DNA of 64,000 bases, taken from Bradyrhizobium sp. 141. Its GTDB lineage: Bacteria > Pseudomonadota > Alphaproteobacteria > Rhizobiales > Xanthobacteraceae. A program made the translations under genes and the position numbers. Each line of letters opens with the position of its first letter. Within the stretch, counting starts at the first letter, position 1. Below are positions 9,264 to 18,660 of the stretch, in pieces. The notes beneath the pieces are model-generated. The model had not been told where the DNA came from. It was given only the letters and a program-made list of their open reading frames with translations, and did no database searches. The stretch spans positions 62,001-126,000 of the forward strand of contig NZ_JADPKR010000108.1 of assembly GCF_023074055.1 (NCBI RefSeq), given 5' to 3'.

Positions 9264-9275
9264 GCGGAATTTGCG

Positions 9276-10808
9276 ATGGAAGCTTTCGGTCTCCTGCTTC
9301 ACGGTTTTGTCGTTCTGCTGACGTGGAAGACGGTCCTCCTGATGATGGTCGGGCTGGTGCTCGGGATCTTCGTCGGCGTCCTGCCGGGGCTCGGCGGCCC
9401 CAACGGCGTTGCGATCCTGCTGCCGCTCACCTTCACGATGGATCCGACCTCGGCGATCGTGATGCTGTCCTGCATCTATTGGGGTGCGCTGTTCGGCGGT
9501 GCCATCACCTCGATCCTGTTCAACATCCCCGGCGAAGCCTGGTCGGTGGCGACCACATTCGACGGCTATCCGATGGCGCAGCAGGGCAGGGCGGCGGAGG
9601 CGCTGACCGCGGCGTTCACATCCTCTTTCATCGGCTCGCTGGTCGCGGTGCTGCTGATCACGTTCCTTGCGCCGATGATCTCGTCCTTTGCGTTGAAGTT
9701 CGGCCCGCCCGAGTTCTTCGCGGTTTATCTGCTCACCTTCTGCTCCTTCGTCGGATTGGGGCGCGAGGCCAAGCACAAGACGGTCATCTCGATGTCGCTG
9801 GGCTTGCTGCTGGCCGGCATCGGCATGGATACCGTGTCGGGCAATCTGCGCATGACCTTCGGCTCGCCGGAGCTGCTCCGCGGCATCAACTTCCTGGTCG
9901 CCGTCATCGGCCTGTTCGGCATCAGCGAGATCCTGCTGACCATGGAGGAGCGGCTGGCGCTGCGCGGACATGCGGCGAGCATTTCGCTCCGCGTCGTGCT
10001 CGGCGTCTGGAAGGATCTGCCGAAATACTGGGTGACGCTGCTGCGCTCCTCCTTCATCGGCTGCTGGCTCGGCATCACCCCGGGCGGCGCGATCGCGGCC
10101 TCCTTCATGGGCTACAACCTTGCCAAGCGTTTCGCCAAGGATCCCGAAAGTTTCGGCAAGGGCCGCATCGAAGGCGTGTTCGCGCCGGAGACGGCGGCAC
10201 ATGCCTCGGGCACCTCGGCGCTGCTGCCGATGCTGGCGCTCGGCATTCCCGGTTCGGGCACCGCGGCGATCCTGCTCGGCGGCCTGATGGTGTGGGGGCT
10301 CAATCCGGGCCCGCTGCTGTTCGTCGAGCACAAGGACTTCGTCTGGGGCCTGATCGCCTCGATGTATCTCGGCAACGTCGTCGGCCTCGTGCTGGTGCTG
10401 ACGACGGTGCCGATCTTCGCCTCGATCCTGCGCGTGCCGTTCGCCGCGGTGGCGCCGATGATCGTGGTGTCCTGCGCGATCGGGGCCTATGCGATCCAGA
10501 ACGCGATGTTCGACATCTGGCTGATGCTCGGCTTCGGCATCGTCGGCTACGTCTTCAAGAAGATCGGCATTCCGCTGGCGCCATTCACGCTGGCCCTGGT
10601 GCTTGGCAACCGTGCCGAGGATGCTTTTCGTCTGTCGATGATCGGCTCCGGCGGCGACCTCAAGGTGTTCTGGTCGAACGGCCTGGTCGGCTCGATCACG
10701 ACGCTGGCGATCGTGCTGCTGTTCTGGCCGGTCATCGACGGTCTTCTGAGGCGCTTTGGGCAGACGCAACGGGCAAGAACTGGGTTGCAGCAACGTTTAG
10801 ACCAATAA
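9276..10808 (+). CDS. tctA: Tripartite tricarboxylate transporter large membrane subunit
   Basis: 510 residues and about twelve membrane spans. The conserved TctA glycine-rich motifs are clear: GVLPGLGGPNGVAILLPLTF near residue 45 and GIPGSGTAAILLGGLMVWG near residue 325, each marking one half of the internally duplicated protein. It forms the transport channel, driven by an ion gradient. It ends the tctCBA operon; no strong terminator is visible before the next region. Confidence 0.95.
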   Translation: MEAFGLLLHGFVVLLTWKTVLLMMVGLVLGIFVGVLPGLGGPNGVAILLPLTFTMDPTSAIVMLSCIYWGALFGGAITSILFNIPGEAWSVATTFDGYPMAQQGRAAEALTAAFTSSFIGSLVAVLLITFLAPMISSFALKFGPPEFFAVYLLTFCSFVGLGREAKHKTVISMSLGLLLAGIGMDTVSGNLRMTFGSPELLRGINFLVAVIGLFGISEILLTMEERLALRGHAASISLRVVLGVWKDLPKYWVTLLRSSFIGCWLGITPGGAIAASFMGYNLAKRFAKDPESFGKGRIEGVFAPETAAHASGTSALLPMLALGIPGSGTAAILLGGLMVWGLNPGPLLFVEHKDFVWGLIASMYLGNVVGLVLVLTTVPIFASILRVPFAAVAPMIVVSCAIGAYAIQNAMFDIWLMLGFGIVGYVFKKIGIPLAPFTLALVLGNRAEDAFRLSMIGSGGDLKVFWSNGLVGSITTLAIVLLFWPVIDGLLRRFGQTQRARTGLQQRLDQ

Positions 10809-10932
10809 TGTTCCCCGCGGTCTCAAGGGCCTGGTATCCAAGCTGGTTTCCTAGCGGGTTGGCGCGAATCACGCCGTCGGGATATCGAGGCATGTTCCGT
10901 TGAAGTCATATCTCTTGGAAAGTCGCTAGGTT

Positions 10933-11241
10933 TTATGATGACCGGAGGTTGTGTTGAAAAAACGGTAGGTCGGTTCCAGCTTCGCAGATCTCGTTTGCTA
11001 TAGCCCTCGCGAAACCGAACTTTGTGTTGCGAGGGAACTCTACGGGCTTCGTCGAAAGTAAGTCTGCCTGGTCGCTCCTAGTGTAGATGGGCACGAGGGG
11101 TGTATGCCATTGGGCGATGAGTGCCCCACAGGCGCTACATGAGAATTGCCCGGTCTCCGGCCTTGCTGACGATCTTAAGGACCGTCGGTAGACGGACCGA
11201 CACCCCGGGCAGACCATCTCGGAGATATTTCGACTGGCCAT
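10933..11241 (-). CDS. Small zinc-ribbon-like protein
   Basis: About 102 residues from the ATG at 11241 (a TTG at 11265 is also possible). Two cysteine pairs, VCPGC and FSCSACGALIAQW, 27 residues apart, suggest a zinc ribbon. The tail is not recognisable. Small proteins with this Cys-pair/Trp pattern are common in Bradyrhizobium; function unknown. Confidence 0.45.
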   Translation of the reverse strand: MASRNISEMVCPGCRSVYRRSLRSSARPETGQFSCSACGALIAQWHTPLVPIYTRSDQADLLSTKPVEFPRNTKFGFARAIANEICEAGTDLPFFQHNLRSS

Positions 11242-11430
11242 GTTGAGGTTTGCTCTGACTGGCAAGTAGGTATTCGAAGGAGATTATGGTGATAAAAGCA
11301 GGCGGTCAATTCCTGCCGCTGGTTCGCCGCTCCATCGCTCTTTCGGGCTCCAGCCAGTTTCTCGACTTTGGACTTTCGTAAGCGTACTATCGACGGGTAC
11401 ATTCTCTGTTCTGACGGAGCTTGATTCGTC

Positions 11431-11517
11431 ATGCCTGAAGCGGTTCTCTTGTTACTAGCTATCGGAGCCGTGGCACTCGTGATGATCGCTTTTTGGGGAT
11501 TGCATCGGCGCATTTGA
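11431..11517 (+). CDS. 28-residue single-span membrane peptide
   Basis: Reads MPEAVLLLLAIGAVALVMIA, then FWGLHRRI and TGA. It is one hydrophobic helix with a basic C-terminal end. ACGGAG lies 13 bases upstream, a weak ribosome-binding site. Tentative, since short hydrophobic frames arise by chance. Confidence 0.4.
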   Translation: MPEAVLLLLAIGAVALVMIAFWGLHRRI

Positions 11518-11661
11518 TTTCTCTGCTGCGGATCAGAGAGAGTGCGGCGTCGGCTTTCTCACTAGCAGAATGCGGCGGAATTGCTGACTAAGGGAATGAT
11601 CCCGTCGTCTTCTTTCTGTGTTAAGTTCGTTCGACGGCCACGATCAGCATAAGTCGATCCA

Positions 11662-11895
11662 ATGCAGGAAGTATTTTTCCAGCTTTCCGGTTCGCTGCCA
11701 CGGTGGGCAGTCTGTGCGCTTTTGGTCGGCCTTCTTGCCTCATCCTGCGTGAGCTCAAGCGATACTTCCTCCACTCCAAAGATTGCAACTGGTGCTCCGT
11801 GGGCCCGAGACCTGAATGAGCCGCCGCCAAGTCGCCCGCCGGCAGTTAGACCTGCTCAAGACTCGGTAAATTCGGCAACCAGTACTTCGCGTTAG
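11662..11895 (+). CDS. Small putative lipoprotein
   Basis: 77 residues. The N-terminal part has a hydrophobic core ending in LLASSC, a plausible lipobox with the lipid-bearing cysteine near residue 29. The remainder is short and Ser/Thr/Pro-rich (a PPPSRPPAVRP stretch), like a flexible periplasmic tail. No family recognised. Confidence 0.5.
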   Translation: MQEVFFQLSGSLPRWAVCALLVGLLASSCVSSSDTSSTPKIATGAPWARDLNEPPPSRPPAVRPAQDSVNSATSTSR

Positions 11896-12431
11896 TCGAT
11901 CACGTGCTCCAAGTTTAGGGTGGTTCAGACCGGTCGGCCGGGGAGCTGCGAGTCCTGGGGTGTGAACTGGGGCTTTTACAGTCCATTTGTCGACTTGAAG
12001 TCCTGCTCGCGGGCGCAGGTGCTTGTCCGCGGCCTTGAGAGGACGACGAAACGTCTTTGAACCAGACGAGGTATCTTCAATCGGATCAACAAATCCAATT
12101 CCGGGGAAGAGACGGCGGCTGTGCGTCTAGCTACGACTTCAACTTTTCGAACGGCCGCCGCTATTCGAACAACTATGACGCCCCTGGCTTCTACTGAGAT
12201 CCCCAGCAGTTTATCGACGCGCGGGTGGGAATCAACGGCAAGGTCCGTGGTCTGGCAGGGTGGCACGGTACTTAGTGGAAAGACGCTGGATTCCGATCAA
12301 ACAGATACCAGCGTGTGTATGCATGCACGTGCTTCCTGGACCCTGTGCTTGTCCTGACAATATTCCAAAGAGTCAGTTTCTGATGTATCTAGTTGTAGGC
12401 AATCTTTGCGTATTTCCCAAAGGGAAGTCAA
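11896..12431. other. Gap with remnants only
   Basis: Apart from the decayed exported-protein copy at 12078-12197, nothing gene-like is seen. Frames crossing this stretch are short and lack start context. Confidence 0.5.
12078..12197 (+). pseudogene. Decayed second copy of the small exported protein at 52115-52405
   Basis: The frame reads QIQFRGRDGGCASSYDFNFS, then NGRRYSNNYDAPGFY and stop. This closely matches the intact gene at 52115 (QIQFRGRDGGCPPGYDFNFS, then NGRCYPNNYHAPGTY), and the match extends to the DNA. Upstream, the same frame hits a TGA with no start and no signal peptide; downstream the Tyr/Pro-rich tail is lost to a stop. It is therefore a fragment. Confidence 0.7.
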
Positions 12432-12671
12432 ATGACGTCTAAATTGCTGCAACGTTGGCGGGCCCGACGCTTACCATTGGTTTGCCCGCGATGTCTTGAG
12501 AGAGCCTCCAAGAGTTCATTCGCGAGAGGGCGATGGTTGCTCCAGGGCGAGGAATTATCTTGCGAACGTTGTGGAAAGTCCGCCGACGTTGCCGGATGGC
12601 GGCTCGCGGCCGATTACGTGCTGCGGCCTTCAGAAAGATTCTCAAATCCGTTCCCGGACGTGTTTCGATGA
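12432..12671 (+). CDS. Small zinc-ribbon-like protein
   Basis: 79 residues with a good ribosome-binding site (AAAGGGAAG) before ATG 12432. Cysteine pairs in VCPRCLERASKSSF and LSCERCGKSADVAGWRL are 27 residues apart, the same pattern as the gene at 10933-11241. It may bind zinc. Function unknown. Confidence 0.5.
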   Translation: MTSKLLQRWRARRLPLVCPRCLERASKSSFARGRWLLQGEELSCERCGKSADVAGWRLAADYVLRPSERFSNPFPDVFR

Positions 12672-12802
12672 TTGGGAGGCAGTTAGACCGACCGATCAAC
12701 TTGGCCTGTTTTAGCCGCTTGCCGCCGGCATGCTACAATTGCCTTGCACATATCGTTCAACAAGCTCGCGAGTGATCGTTCTCCGAGAGGAGGCTCGTTA
12801 CT

Positions 12803-13996
12803 TTACACCACTCTGTGACGCCTAAGTTCCACGATCTCGTCTGCGTCGAAGCCAAGCTCCTTCAGCACCTCCTCGGTCTGTTCGCCGAATTCCGGCGGCC
12901 GGGCCACCATCCTACTCGGCGTACGCGTTAGCGTCACGGGTTGGCCGACCAGGCGGATATGGCGGCCCTCGTCGTTCGGCACGTCCTGCGCAATGCCGAG
13001 ATGCTTGACCTGGGCGTCCTCGAACATCTGGTCGATGGCGTAGATCGGCCCGCAGGGCACGCCGGCCTCGTTGAGCTCGCGGACCCAGGTTTCGGTCGAC
13101 TTCGTCACCGTGCGCTTCTCGATCTCGGCGTTGAGCGCGTCGCGGTTCTTGGAGCGGGAAGGGGCCGTCGCATAGTCGGGATGGGTATAGAGATCCGGTG
13201 CGCCGATCGCCTGGGCGCAGCGCTCCCAGATCCGCCCGCCCGTCGTGGCGATGTTGATGTAGCCGTCCGAGGTCTTGAACACGCCGGTGGGGATGCTGGT
13301 CGGATGGTTGTTGCCGGCCTGCTTGGCGACCTCCTGCTCCATCAGCCAGCGCGCGGCCTGGAAATCGAGCATGAAAATCTGGGCCTGCAGCAGCGAGGTC
13401 TGCACCCACTGGCCCTTGCCCGAGACCTCGCGCTCGAGCAGCGCGGTGAGGATGCCCATGGCGCAGAACAGGCCGGCCGTCAGATCGGCGACGGGAATGC
13501 CGACCCGCATCGGGCCTTCGCCCGGTGCCCCGGTGATCGACATCAGCCCGCCCATGCCTTGCGCGATCTGATCGAACCCGGGCCGCTTGTGATAGGGCCC
13601 GTCCTGGCCGAAGCCGGAGATGCTGCCGTAGACGATACGTGGATTGATCTTGGCGAGACTCTCGTAGTCGATGCCGAGCTTCTTCTTCACGTCGGGCCGG
13701 AAATTCTCGACCACGACGTCGGCCTTGGCGGCCAGGCGCTTGAACACGGCGAGGCCGCGCTCGTCCTTCAGGTTCAGCGTCATGGCCCGTTTGTTGCGAT
13801 GCAAATTCTGGAAATCGGATCCTCGGCGCGGGCCGCCCGGCTGCTCGCCGCCGGCGTCCTCGGTCAGCGCATCGATCTTGACGACATTCGCGCCCCAGTC
13901 CGCCAGTTGCCGCACGCAGGTGGGCCCGGAGCGGACGCGGGTCAGATCGAGCACGGTGAAGCGCGACAGGGCTTCCGAGGCATGCGGAAAAGGCAT
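12803..13996 (-). CDS. CaiB/BaiF-family CoA-transferase (family III)
   Basis: 397 residues. Conserved features are the N-terminal FTVLDLTRVRSGPTC, GANVVKIDALTEDAGG with the downstream LHRNKRAMTLNLKDE, the catalytic-aspartate region VVVENFRPDVKKKLG, and the GFGQDGPYHKRPGFDQIAQG block. Family III enzymes move CoA between carboxylic acids, for example oxalate/formate or carnitine derivatives; the acids here are unknown. ATG 13996 has CCCGGAGCC upstream; an ATG at 14032 would add 12 residues. It stands alone, convergent with small genes. Confidence 0.92.
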   Translation of the reverse strand: MPFPHASEALSRFTVLDLTRVRSGPTCVRQLADWGANVVKIDALTEDAGGEQPGGPRRGSDFQNLHRNKRAMTLNLKDERGLAVFKRLAAKADVVVENFRPDVKKKLGIDYESLAKINPRIVYGSISGFGQDGPYHKRPGFDQIAQGMGGLMSITGAPGEGPMRVGIPVADLTAGLFCAMGILTALLEREVSGKGQWVQTSLLQAQIFMLDFQAARWLMEQEVAKQAGNNHPTSIPTGVFKTSDGYINIATTGGRIWERCAQAIGAPDLYTHPDYATAPSRSKNRDALNAEIEKRTVTKSTETWVRELNEAGVPCGPIYAIDQMFEDAQVKHLGIAQDVPNDEGRHIRLVGQPVTLTRTPSRMVARPPEFGEQTEEVLKELGFDADEIVELRRHRVV

Positions 13997-14113
13997 CTTG
14001 AATGGCTCCGGGACAGATTGCGGGCCTACCATAGTGCCGTAAGATCATGCGACAAGCCCGGCCCGGCGCCGATGCAGCCTGCCGAAATGCCATGCCTGAT
14101 GCGGTCCCTGAGA

Positions 14114-14416
14114 TCAGCGCGAGAGGCGCTTCAACTCCGCGCGCGCCTGTTCGGCGAGGGGGTCATCGCCGTGACGTGCGATGAAGAGCTCGAAGGCCTC
14201 CCGCGTTCCCTTGCGGCGAGCGGCTTCGTATTCCTCCGCCACGGCAACGGCGGGATCTCGGGCCATCGGCATGGAGGGGGCGCGTCCCGCCTTGCCGTTC
14301 TCGTCCGCATTGGCCTTCTCCACCATGACGGGCAGTCCTCCGAAGGGTTGATGATCCCGTCCGGCGAGCGCGGTCAGGGTGCCAAACAGGCCGGCCAGGA
14401 GTAAGCTTCGCTTCAT
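14114..14416 (-). CDS. Small exported protein of unknown function
   Basis: About 100 residues from ATG 14416. A basic N-terminus and hydrophobic core (MKRSLLLAGLFGTLTALAG) make a signal peptide. The C-terminal half (AVAEEYEAARRKGTREAFEL, then FIARHGDDPLAEQARAELKR) resembles a tetratricopeptide-like helical pair as found in proteins with 'FxxFIxRHPDxPxAxxAR' repeats. It may be a periplasmic helical adaptor; no specific function can be given. Confidence 0.6.
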   Translation of the reverse strand: MKRSLLLAGLFGTLTALAGRDHQPFGGLPVMVEKANADENGKAGRAPSMPMARDPAVAVAEEYEAARRKGTREAFELFIARHGDDPLAEQARAELKRLSR

Positions 14417-14615
14417 GAAACCCCCGCAAACCACAGGTGCCGCGGGAACAGAGCTCTTCTACGGACCCGTATGACTACGGAACTTGATGGCTAACACGGT
14501 CTTATGGAAGGGGCGCGGACGTCGCGACGCAATTTAAACCAAACGTTTAACTCTCAAGCTAGAATCATGTGCTTCCGTCCCGAATCGCACGCGATGCGTT
14601 GCTCTGGAGAGTCCA

Positions 14616-16985
14616 TTGGCTACCGCTGTTAATGTCAGTGCCACCAACAACGCCGAGATCGACGGCCTGCTATCGGGCTACAAATGGTCCGGCGCGATTA
14701 CCTATAGCTTTCCCGACGCAGCCAGCGACTACGCCAATCCCTATTACGGCGGCAACAGCGAGCCGACCAAGTCGGGCTTTGCATCGGTGCCCACGCAGAT
14801 CCAGGCGGCGATCAATTACGCGATCGGGCTGATCCTCAGTTACACCAACGCCGATATCCAGTACGCGGGCACCAACGGCGCCGACATCATGATCGCGCAG
14901 TCGCCGGCGGCCAATCCGACCGCCTACGCCTACTATCCCGGCAATTATGCATCCGGCGGCGACGTCTGGTTCGGCACCCAATACAATTTCTCGCTGGCCA
15001 AGCTCGGCAATTATTACTTCACCACCGCGCTGCACGAGCTCGGCCATGCCGTCGGCCTCAAGCACAGCCAGGAGACCGGCGGCCCCGCCAACGTCGCGGT
15101 GCCGAGCGCGCATGACGACAGCGAATACACCGTCATGAGCTATCGCAGCTATGTCGGTGGTTCGACCACGTCCGGCTACACCAACGAGGCGTACGGATAT
15201 TCGCAGACCTACATGGCCAACGATATTCTCGCGCTCCAGACGATGTACGGCGCGGACTTCACGACCCAGAACGGCGGCACCGTCTACACCTGGAATCCGA
15301 CCACCGGGCAGGAGTTCATCAACGGCGTCGGGCAGCTCGCGCCGGGCGGCGGCGCCGCCGGCTCGGCCAACCGCATCTACGAGACCGTCTGGGACGGCGG
15401 CGGCGTCGATACCTACGACCTCTCGAACTACACGACGAACCTGAGCATCGACCTCAATCCCGGTGCCTCGTCGGTGTTCTCCTCCGTGCAGCTGGCCTAT
15501 CTCGGCGACGGCCATTACGCGTCGGGCAACGTCTACAACGCCTATCTCTATAACGGCGACGCTCGCTCCTACATCGACAACGCCACAGGCGGGTCCGGCA
15601 ACGACACCATCATCGGCAACGCCATCGCCAACACGCTGAACGGCGGCTCGGGCAACGATACGATCACCGGCGGCGGCGGCAACGACACCATCATCGGCGG
15701 TGCCGGCAGCGACACCGCGGTGTACGCGGGCAGCCGAGTGAATTACGGGGTCTCGTACAATTCGGCGACCCAGACCTTCGCGGTGGCTGATCTGCGTTCC
15801 GGCTCGCCTGAGGGGACTGACACCGTGACAGGAACTGAGTATTTTCAGTTCGCCGACGGCAGAATTGCAAGCGCCAACCTGATCAACGCTACGATCGAAG
15901 CGGTCGGGTCGACCAGTTTGGTGCAGACGGGAGACAACTTCTACCTTGACGCAATCAGCACGGGCAGCGGGCCCATCCTGAAGATTTCCGGCTCGCCGGT
16001 CAGCGCCATTGGGTGCGGCACCTGGGCGCCCATCGCAGCCGAGCAAACCGCCAGCGGATATGATGTGGCCTGGAAGGACTCGGTGTCAGGCCACTACACG
16101 GCCTGGAGCACGGACAGCAACGGCAACTATATCAGCAATATCGTTCCCGAGGTGACGGGTACGAATGCGTCGTTTCAGTCGCTCGAGACCACCTTCCATC
16201 AAGACCTCAATGGTGATGGCAGCATCGGTGTTCTCGCCCAAACTATTGAGGTGCAGGGCTCCACCAAGTTGGTGCAGATGGGAGATAACTTCTACCTTGA
16301 CGCTATCAGCACGGGCAGCGGGCCCATCCTGAAGATTTCCGGCTCGCCGGTCAGCGCCATTGGGTGCGGCACCTGGGCGCCCATCGCAGCCGAGCAAACC
16401 GCCAGCGGATATGATGTGGCCTGGAAGGACTCGGTGTCAGGCCACTACACGGCCTGGAGCACGGACAGCAACGGCAACTATAACAGCAATATCGTTCCCG
16501 AGGTGACGGGTACAAATCCGTCGTTTCAGTCGCTCGAGACCACCTTCCATCAAGACCTCAATGGTGATGGCAGCATCGGTGTTCTCGCCAAAACTATTGA
16601 GGTGCAGGGCTCCACCAAGTTGGTGCAGATGGGAGATAACTTCTATCTTGACGCTATCAGCACGGGCAGCGGGTCCATCCTGAAGATTTCCGGCTCGCCG
16701 GTCAGCGCCATTGGGTGCGGCACCTGGGCGCCCATCGCAGCCGAGCAAACCGCCAGCGGATATGATGTGGCCTGGAAGGACTCGGTGTCGGGCCACTACA
16801 CGGCCTGGAGCACGGACAGCAACGGCAACTATAACAGCAATATCGTTCCCGAGGTGACGGGTACGAATGCGTCGTTTCAGTCGCTGGAAACCACCTTTCA
16901 CCAAGACCTCAATGGTGATGGCAGCGTCGGTGCGGGCGGCGCGTCATCTGCCGCGAATCTCCTGGTACACTTCTTGATCTACTGA
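14616..16985 (+). CDS. Serralysin-like RTX metalloprotease with C-terminal repeats
   Basis: 789 residues from TTG 14616, supported by GGAGA upstream. The N-terminal half is an M10 serralysin protease: zinc motif HELGHAVGLKH near residue 143 and a Met-turn YTVMSYRSY about 30 residues later, followed by YMANDILALQTMYGAD. RTX calcium nonapeptides follow around residues 326-370 (GGSGNDTI, GGGGNDTI, GGAGSD). Then come three near-identical 117-residue units from residue 426 onward. There is no signal peptide, as expected for type I secretion, but no ABC exporter gene is nearby. The repeat units contain DLNGDGS, an EF-hand-like calcium loop. It is likely a secreted protease or calcium-binding surface protein. 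Confidence 0.9.
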   Translation: MATAVNVSATNNAEIDGLLSGYKWSGAITYSFPDAASDYANPYYGGNSEPTKSGFASVPTQIQAAINYAIGLILSYTNADIQYAGTNGADIMIAQSPAANPTAYAYYPGNYASGGDVWFGTQYNFSLAKLGNYYFTTALHELGHAVGLKHSQETGGPANVAVPSAHDDSEYTVMSYRSYVGGSTTSGYTNEAYGYSQTYMANDILALQTMYGADFTTQNGGTVYTWNPTTGQEFINGVGQLAPGGGAAGSANRIYETVWDGGGVDTYDLSNYTTNLSIDLNPGASSVFSSVQLAYLGDGHYASGNVYNAYLYNGDARSYIDNATGGSGNDTIIGNAIANTLNGGSGNDTITGGGGNDTIIGGAGSDTAVYAGSRVNYGVSYNSATQTFAVADLRSGSPEGTDTVTGTEYFQFADGRIASANLINATIEAVGSTSLVQTGDNFYLDAISTGSGPILKISGSPVSAIGCGTWAPIAAEQTASGYDVAWKDSVSGHYTAWSTDSNGNYISNIVPEVTGTNASFQSLETTFHQDLNGDGSIGVLAQTIEVQGSTKLVQMGDNFYLDAISTGSGPILKISGSPVSAIGCGTWAPIAAEQTASGYDVAWKDSVSGHYTAWSTDSNGNYNSNIVPEVTGTNPSFQSLETTFHQDLNGDGSIGVLAKTIEVQGSTKLVQMGDNFYLDAISTGSGSILKISGSPVSAIGCGTWAPIAAEQTASGYDVAWKDSVSGHYTAWSTDSNGNYNSNIVPEVTGTNASFQSLETTFHQDLNGDGSVGAGGASSAANLLVHFLIY
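15891..16943 (+). repeat. Three tandem 351-bp repeats inside the RTX gene
   Basis: The string TTGGTGCAGA recurs at 15918, 16269 and 16620, exactly 351 bases (117 codons) apart. Units two and three differ by only a few bases; unit one diverges slightly at its start. The spacing keeps the reading frame. Near-identity at DNA level points to recent duplication or ongoing homogenisation. Confidence 0.95.
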
Positions 16986-17547
16986 AGTGCGTTATGAACT
17001 TTGCGTCTGTCGTAGCGTTCCGGTCGAGGAAGAGATGAACGCGTGGACGTCCCAAGCCTCTCGAGCTCCCACGTTGCTGCTGGTCCCGGCCGTGCTGGTG
17101 CTGACAAGGGCGACCGCGCGATACTTGTGAACGGCACTGCGTGAGCAGGTTCTCGAAGCGGGCATTTGACACCCGACGAACTGGCTGAACGTCGCCCGGG
17201 GACAGCAGCAGGAGCAGCAGGGATGCCGCCGCGGAAATCCCGTGAGTAGTCGCTCGTAGGATTCGGAGAAGAACCCGATCCACAGAAGCCGAGGACGAAA
17301 TAGCCGAAGCAGAAGGGGGGGACAAACAGCAGGAGGCGGCGGAGAAGCCGATCGCAACGATGGCTGTGATCCATTGGAGAGCCAAAAGGTCGCGACCTCA
17401 ATCAGCGACAAGGAGGCGATGGCCCGCTTTGCAGCAACACAGGGTCCTCAGCCCAGCTTTCGATTCAGAGGTGCGCAAAATCGCTGATGATGCCGGGCGG
17501 TGCTCTCTTGCCGAAATTCGCTGCGGACGCTGAACTTGCGAGCGGGA
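16986..17547. other. 562-base gap without a supported gene
   Basis: Three overlapping minus-strand frames cross here, but none has convincing composition or a ribosome-binding site. At 17035 a plus-strand ATG follows GAGGAAGAG and opens a hydrophobic 31-codon frame (LLLVPAVLVL), which looks like the stump of a signal peptide from a decayed exported protein. Confidence 0.45.
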
Positions 17548-18510
17548 TCAGGCGACGTCGAGCGAGTGCTTGAAGTAGGCGATCGTCTCCTTCAGCCCGT
17601 CTTCGAGCGCGACCTTCGGCTCCCAGCCCAACGCCGCCTTTGCCTTGGTGAGGTCAGGCTGACGCTGGCGCGGATCGTCCTGCGGCAGCGGCTTGAACTC
17701 CAGCTTGGAGCGCGAGCCCGTGAGAGTGATGACCTTCTCGGCGAGCTCGCGAATCGTGAACTCCGAATTGTTGCCGATGTTGATCGGGCCGGTAACGTCT
17801 TCCGCGGTCGCCATCAGCCGCATGATGGCCTCGACGAGGTCGTCGACATAGCAGAACGAGCGGGTCTGCCCGCCATCGCCGAACACGGTGATCGGCTCGC
17901 CCTTGAGCGCCTGGACGATGAAAGACGACACCACGCGGCCGTCATTGGGCTGCATGCGTGGTCCGTAGGTGTTGAAGATGCGTGCGACCTTGATCGGCAG
18001 GCCATGCTGACGCCAATAGTCGAAGAACAGCGTCTCGGCACAGCGCTTGCCCTCGTCGTAGCAGGAGCGGATGCCGATCGGATTGACGTTGCCCCAGTAA
18101 TCTTCGGTCTGCGGATGGATCAGTGGGTCGCCATAGACCTCGCTGGTCGAGGCCTGGAAGATGCGCGCCTTGAGCCGCTTGGCGAGCCCCAGCATGTTGA
18201 TGGCGCCGTGCACCGAGGTCTTGGTGGTCTGCACGGGGTCCCGCTGGTAGTGGATCGGCGAGGCCGGGCAGGCCAGGTTGAAGATCGCGTCGACCTCGAT
18301 ATAGAGCGGGAAGGTGACGTCGTGCCGGACCGCCTCGAACAGCGGATTTGCGATCAGATGGGCGATGTTGCGCCGGCTGCCGGTGAAGTAGTTGTCGACG
18401 GACACCACCTCGGCCCCCGTCTCGAGCAGCCGCTCGCACAGGTGCGACCCGATGAAGCCGGCGCCTCCGGTCACGAGGATGCGGCTGTTCTTGTAGCTTT
18501 CAAAGGGCAT
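17548..18510 (-). CDS. UDP-glucuronate decarboxylase (UDP-xylose synthase)
   Basis: 320-residue extended SDR. The NAD motif is ILVTGGAGFIGSHLCERLL at the N-terminus. VDNYFTGSRRNIAHL, FNLACPASPIHYQ, ASTSEVYGDP, the YDEGKR active-site motif (YxxxK) and ARIFNTYGPRM are all hallmarks of bacterial UXS. It decarboxylates UDP-glucuronate to UDP-xylose, supplying pentose for a surface polysaccharide. ATG 18510 begins just before conserved sequence; the ORF extends 16 codons further without similarity. A glycosyltransferase precedes it on the same strand. Confidence 0.93.
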   Translation of the reverse strand: MPFESYKNSRILVTGGAGFIGSHLCERLLETGAEVVSVDNYFTGSRRNIAHLIANPLFEAVRHDVTFPLYIEVDAIFNLACPASPIHYQRDPVQTTKTSVHGAINMLGLAKRLKARIFQASTSEVYGDPLIHPQTEDYWGNVNPIGIRSCYDEGKRCAETLFFDYWRQHGLPIKVARIFNTYGPRMQPNDGRVVSSFIVQALKGEPITVFGDGGQTRSFCYVDDLVEAIMRLMATAEDVTGPINIGNNSEFTIRELAEKVITLTGSRSKLEFKPLPQDDPRQRQPDLTKAKAALGWEPKVALEDGLKETIAYFKHSLDVA

Positions 18511-18660
18511 GATCGGTTCCAGATGTCTGCGGCTGAGCGCGCTGAGTGGTATCGGCAACGGCCGGCCTCGCCAATAGCCAAATGGCTTGGTACCTAAATA
18601 CCGTTACTGTGCATATGGTTGTTTCGCTTTTTTGTGGGCTCGTCCGGCAGGCGCCGGCGG

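Noticed and set aside
8736..10793. 685-codon minus-strand open frame
   Set aside because: Antisense shadow of tctB and tctA; charged, repetitive composition typical of the complement of high-GC membrane genes.
12941..14404. 487-codon plus-strand open frame
   Set aside because: Antisense to the CaiB/BaiF gene and the small exported protein, which have clear motifs.
14670..16046. 458-codon minus-strand open frame
   Set aside because: Antisense to the serralysin-like gene; no protein-like features.
15891..16943. CRISPR-like periodicity
   Set aside because: The 351-base period is a coding tandem repeat with no short repeat-spacer structure.
16909..17411. Three overlapping minus-strand frames after the RTX gene
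   Set aside because: Mutually exclusive, Ser/Pro/Arg/Cys-rich, with no ribosome-binding site; none recognisable.
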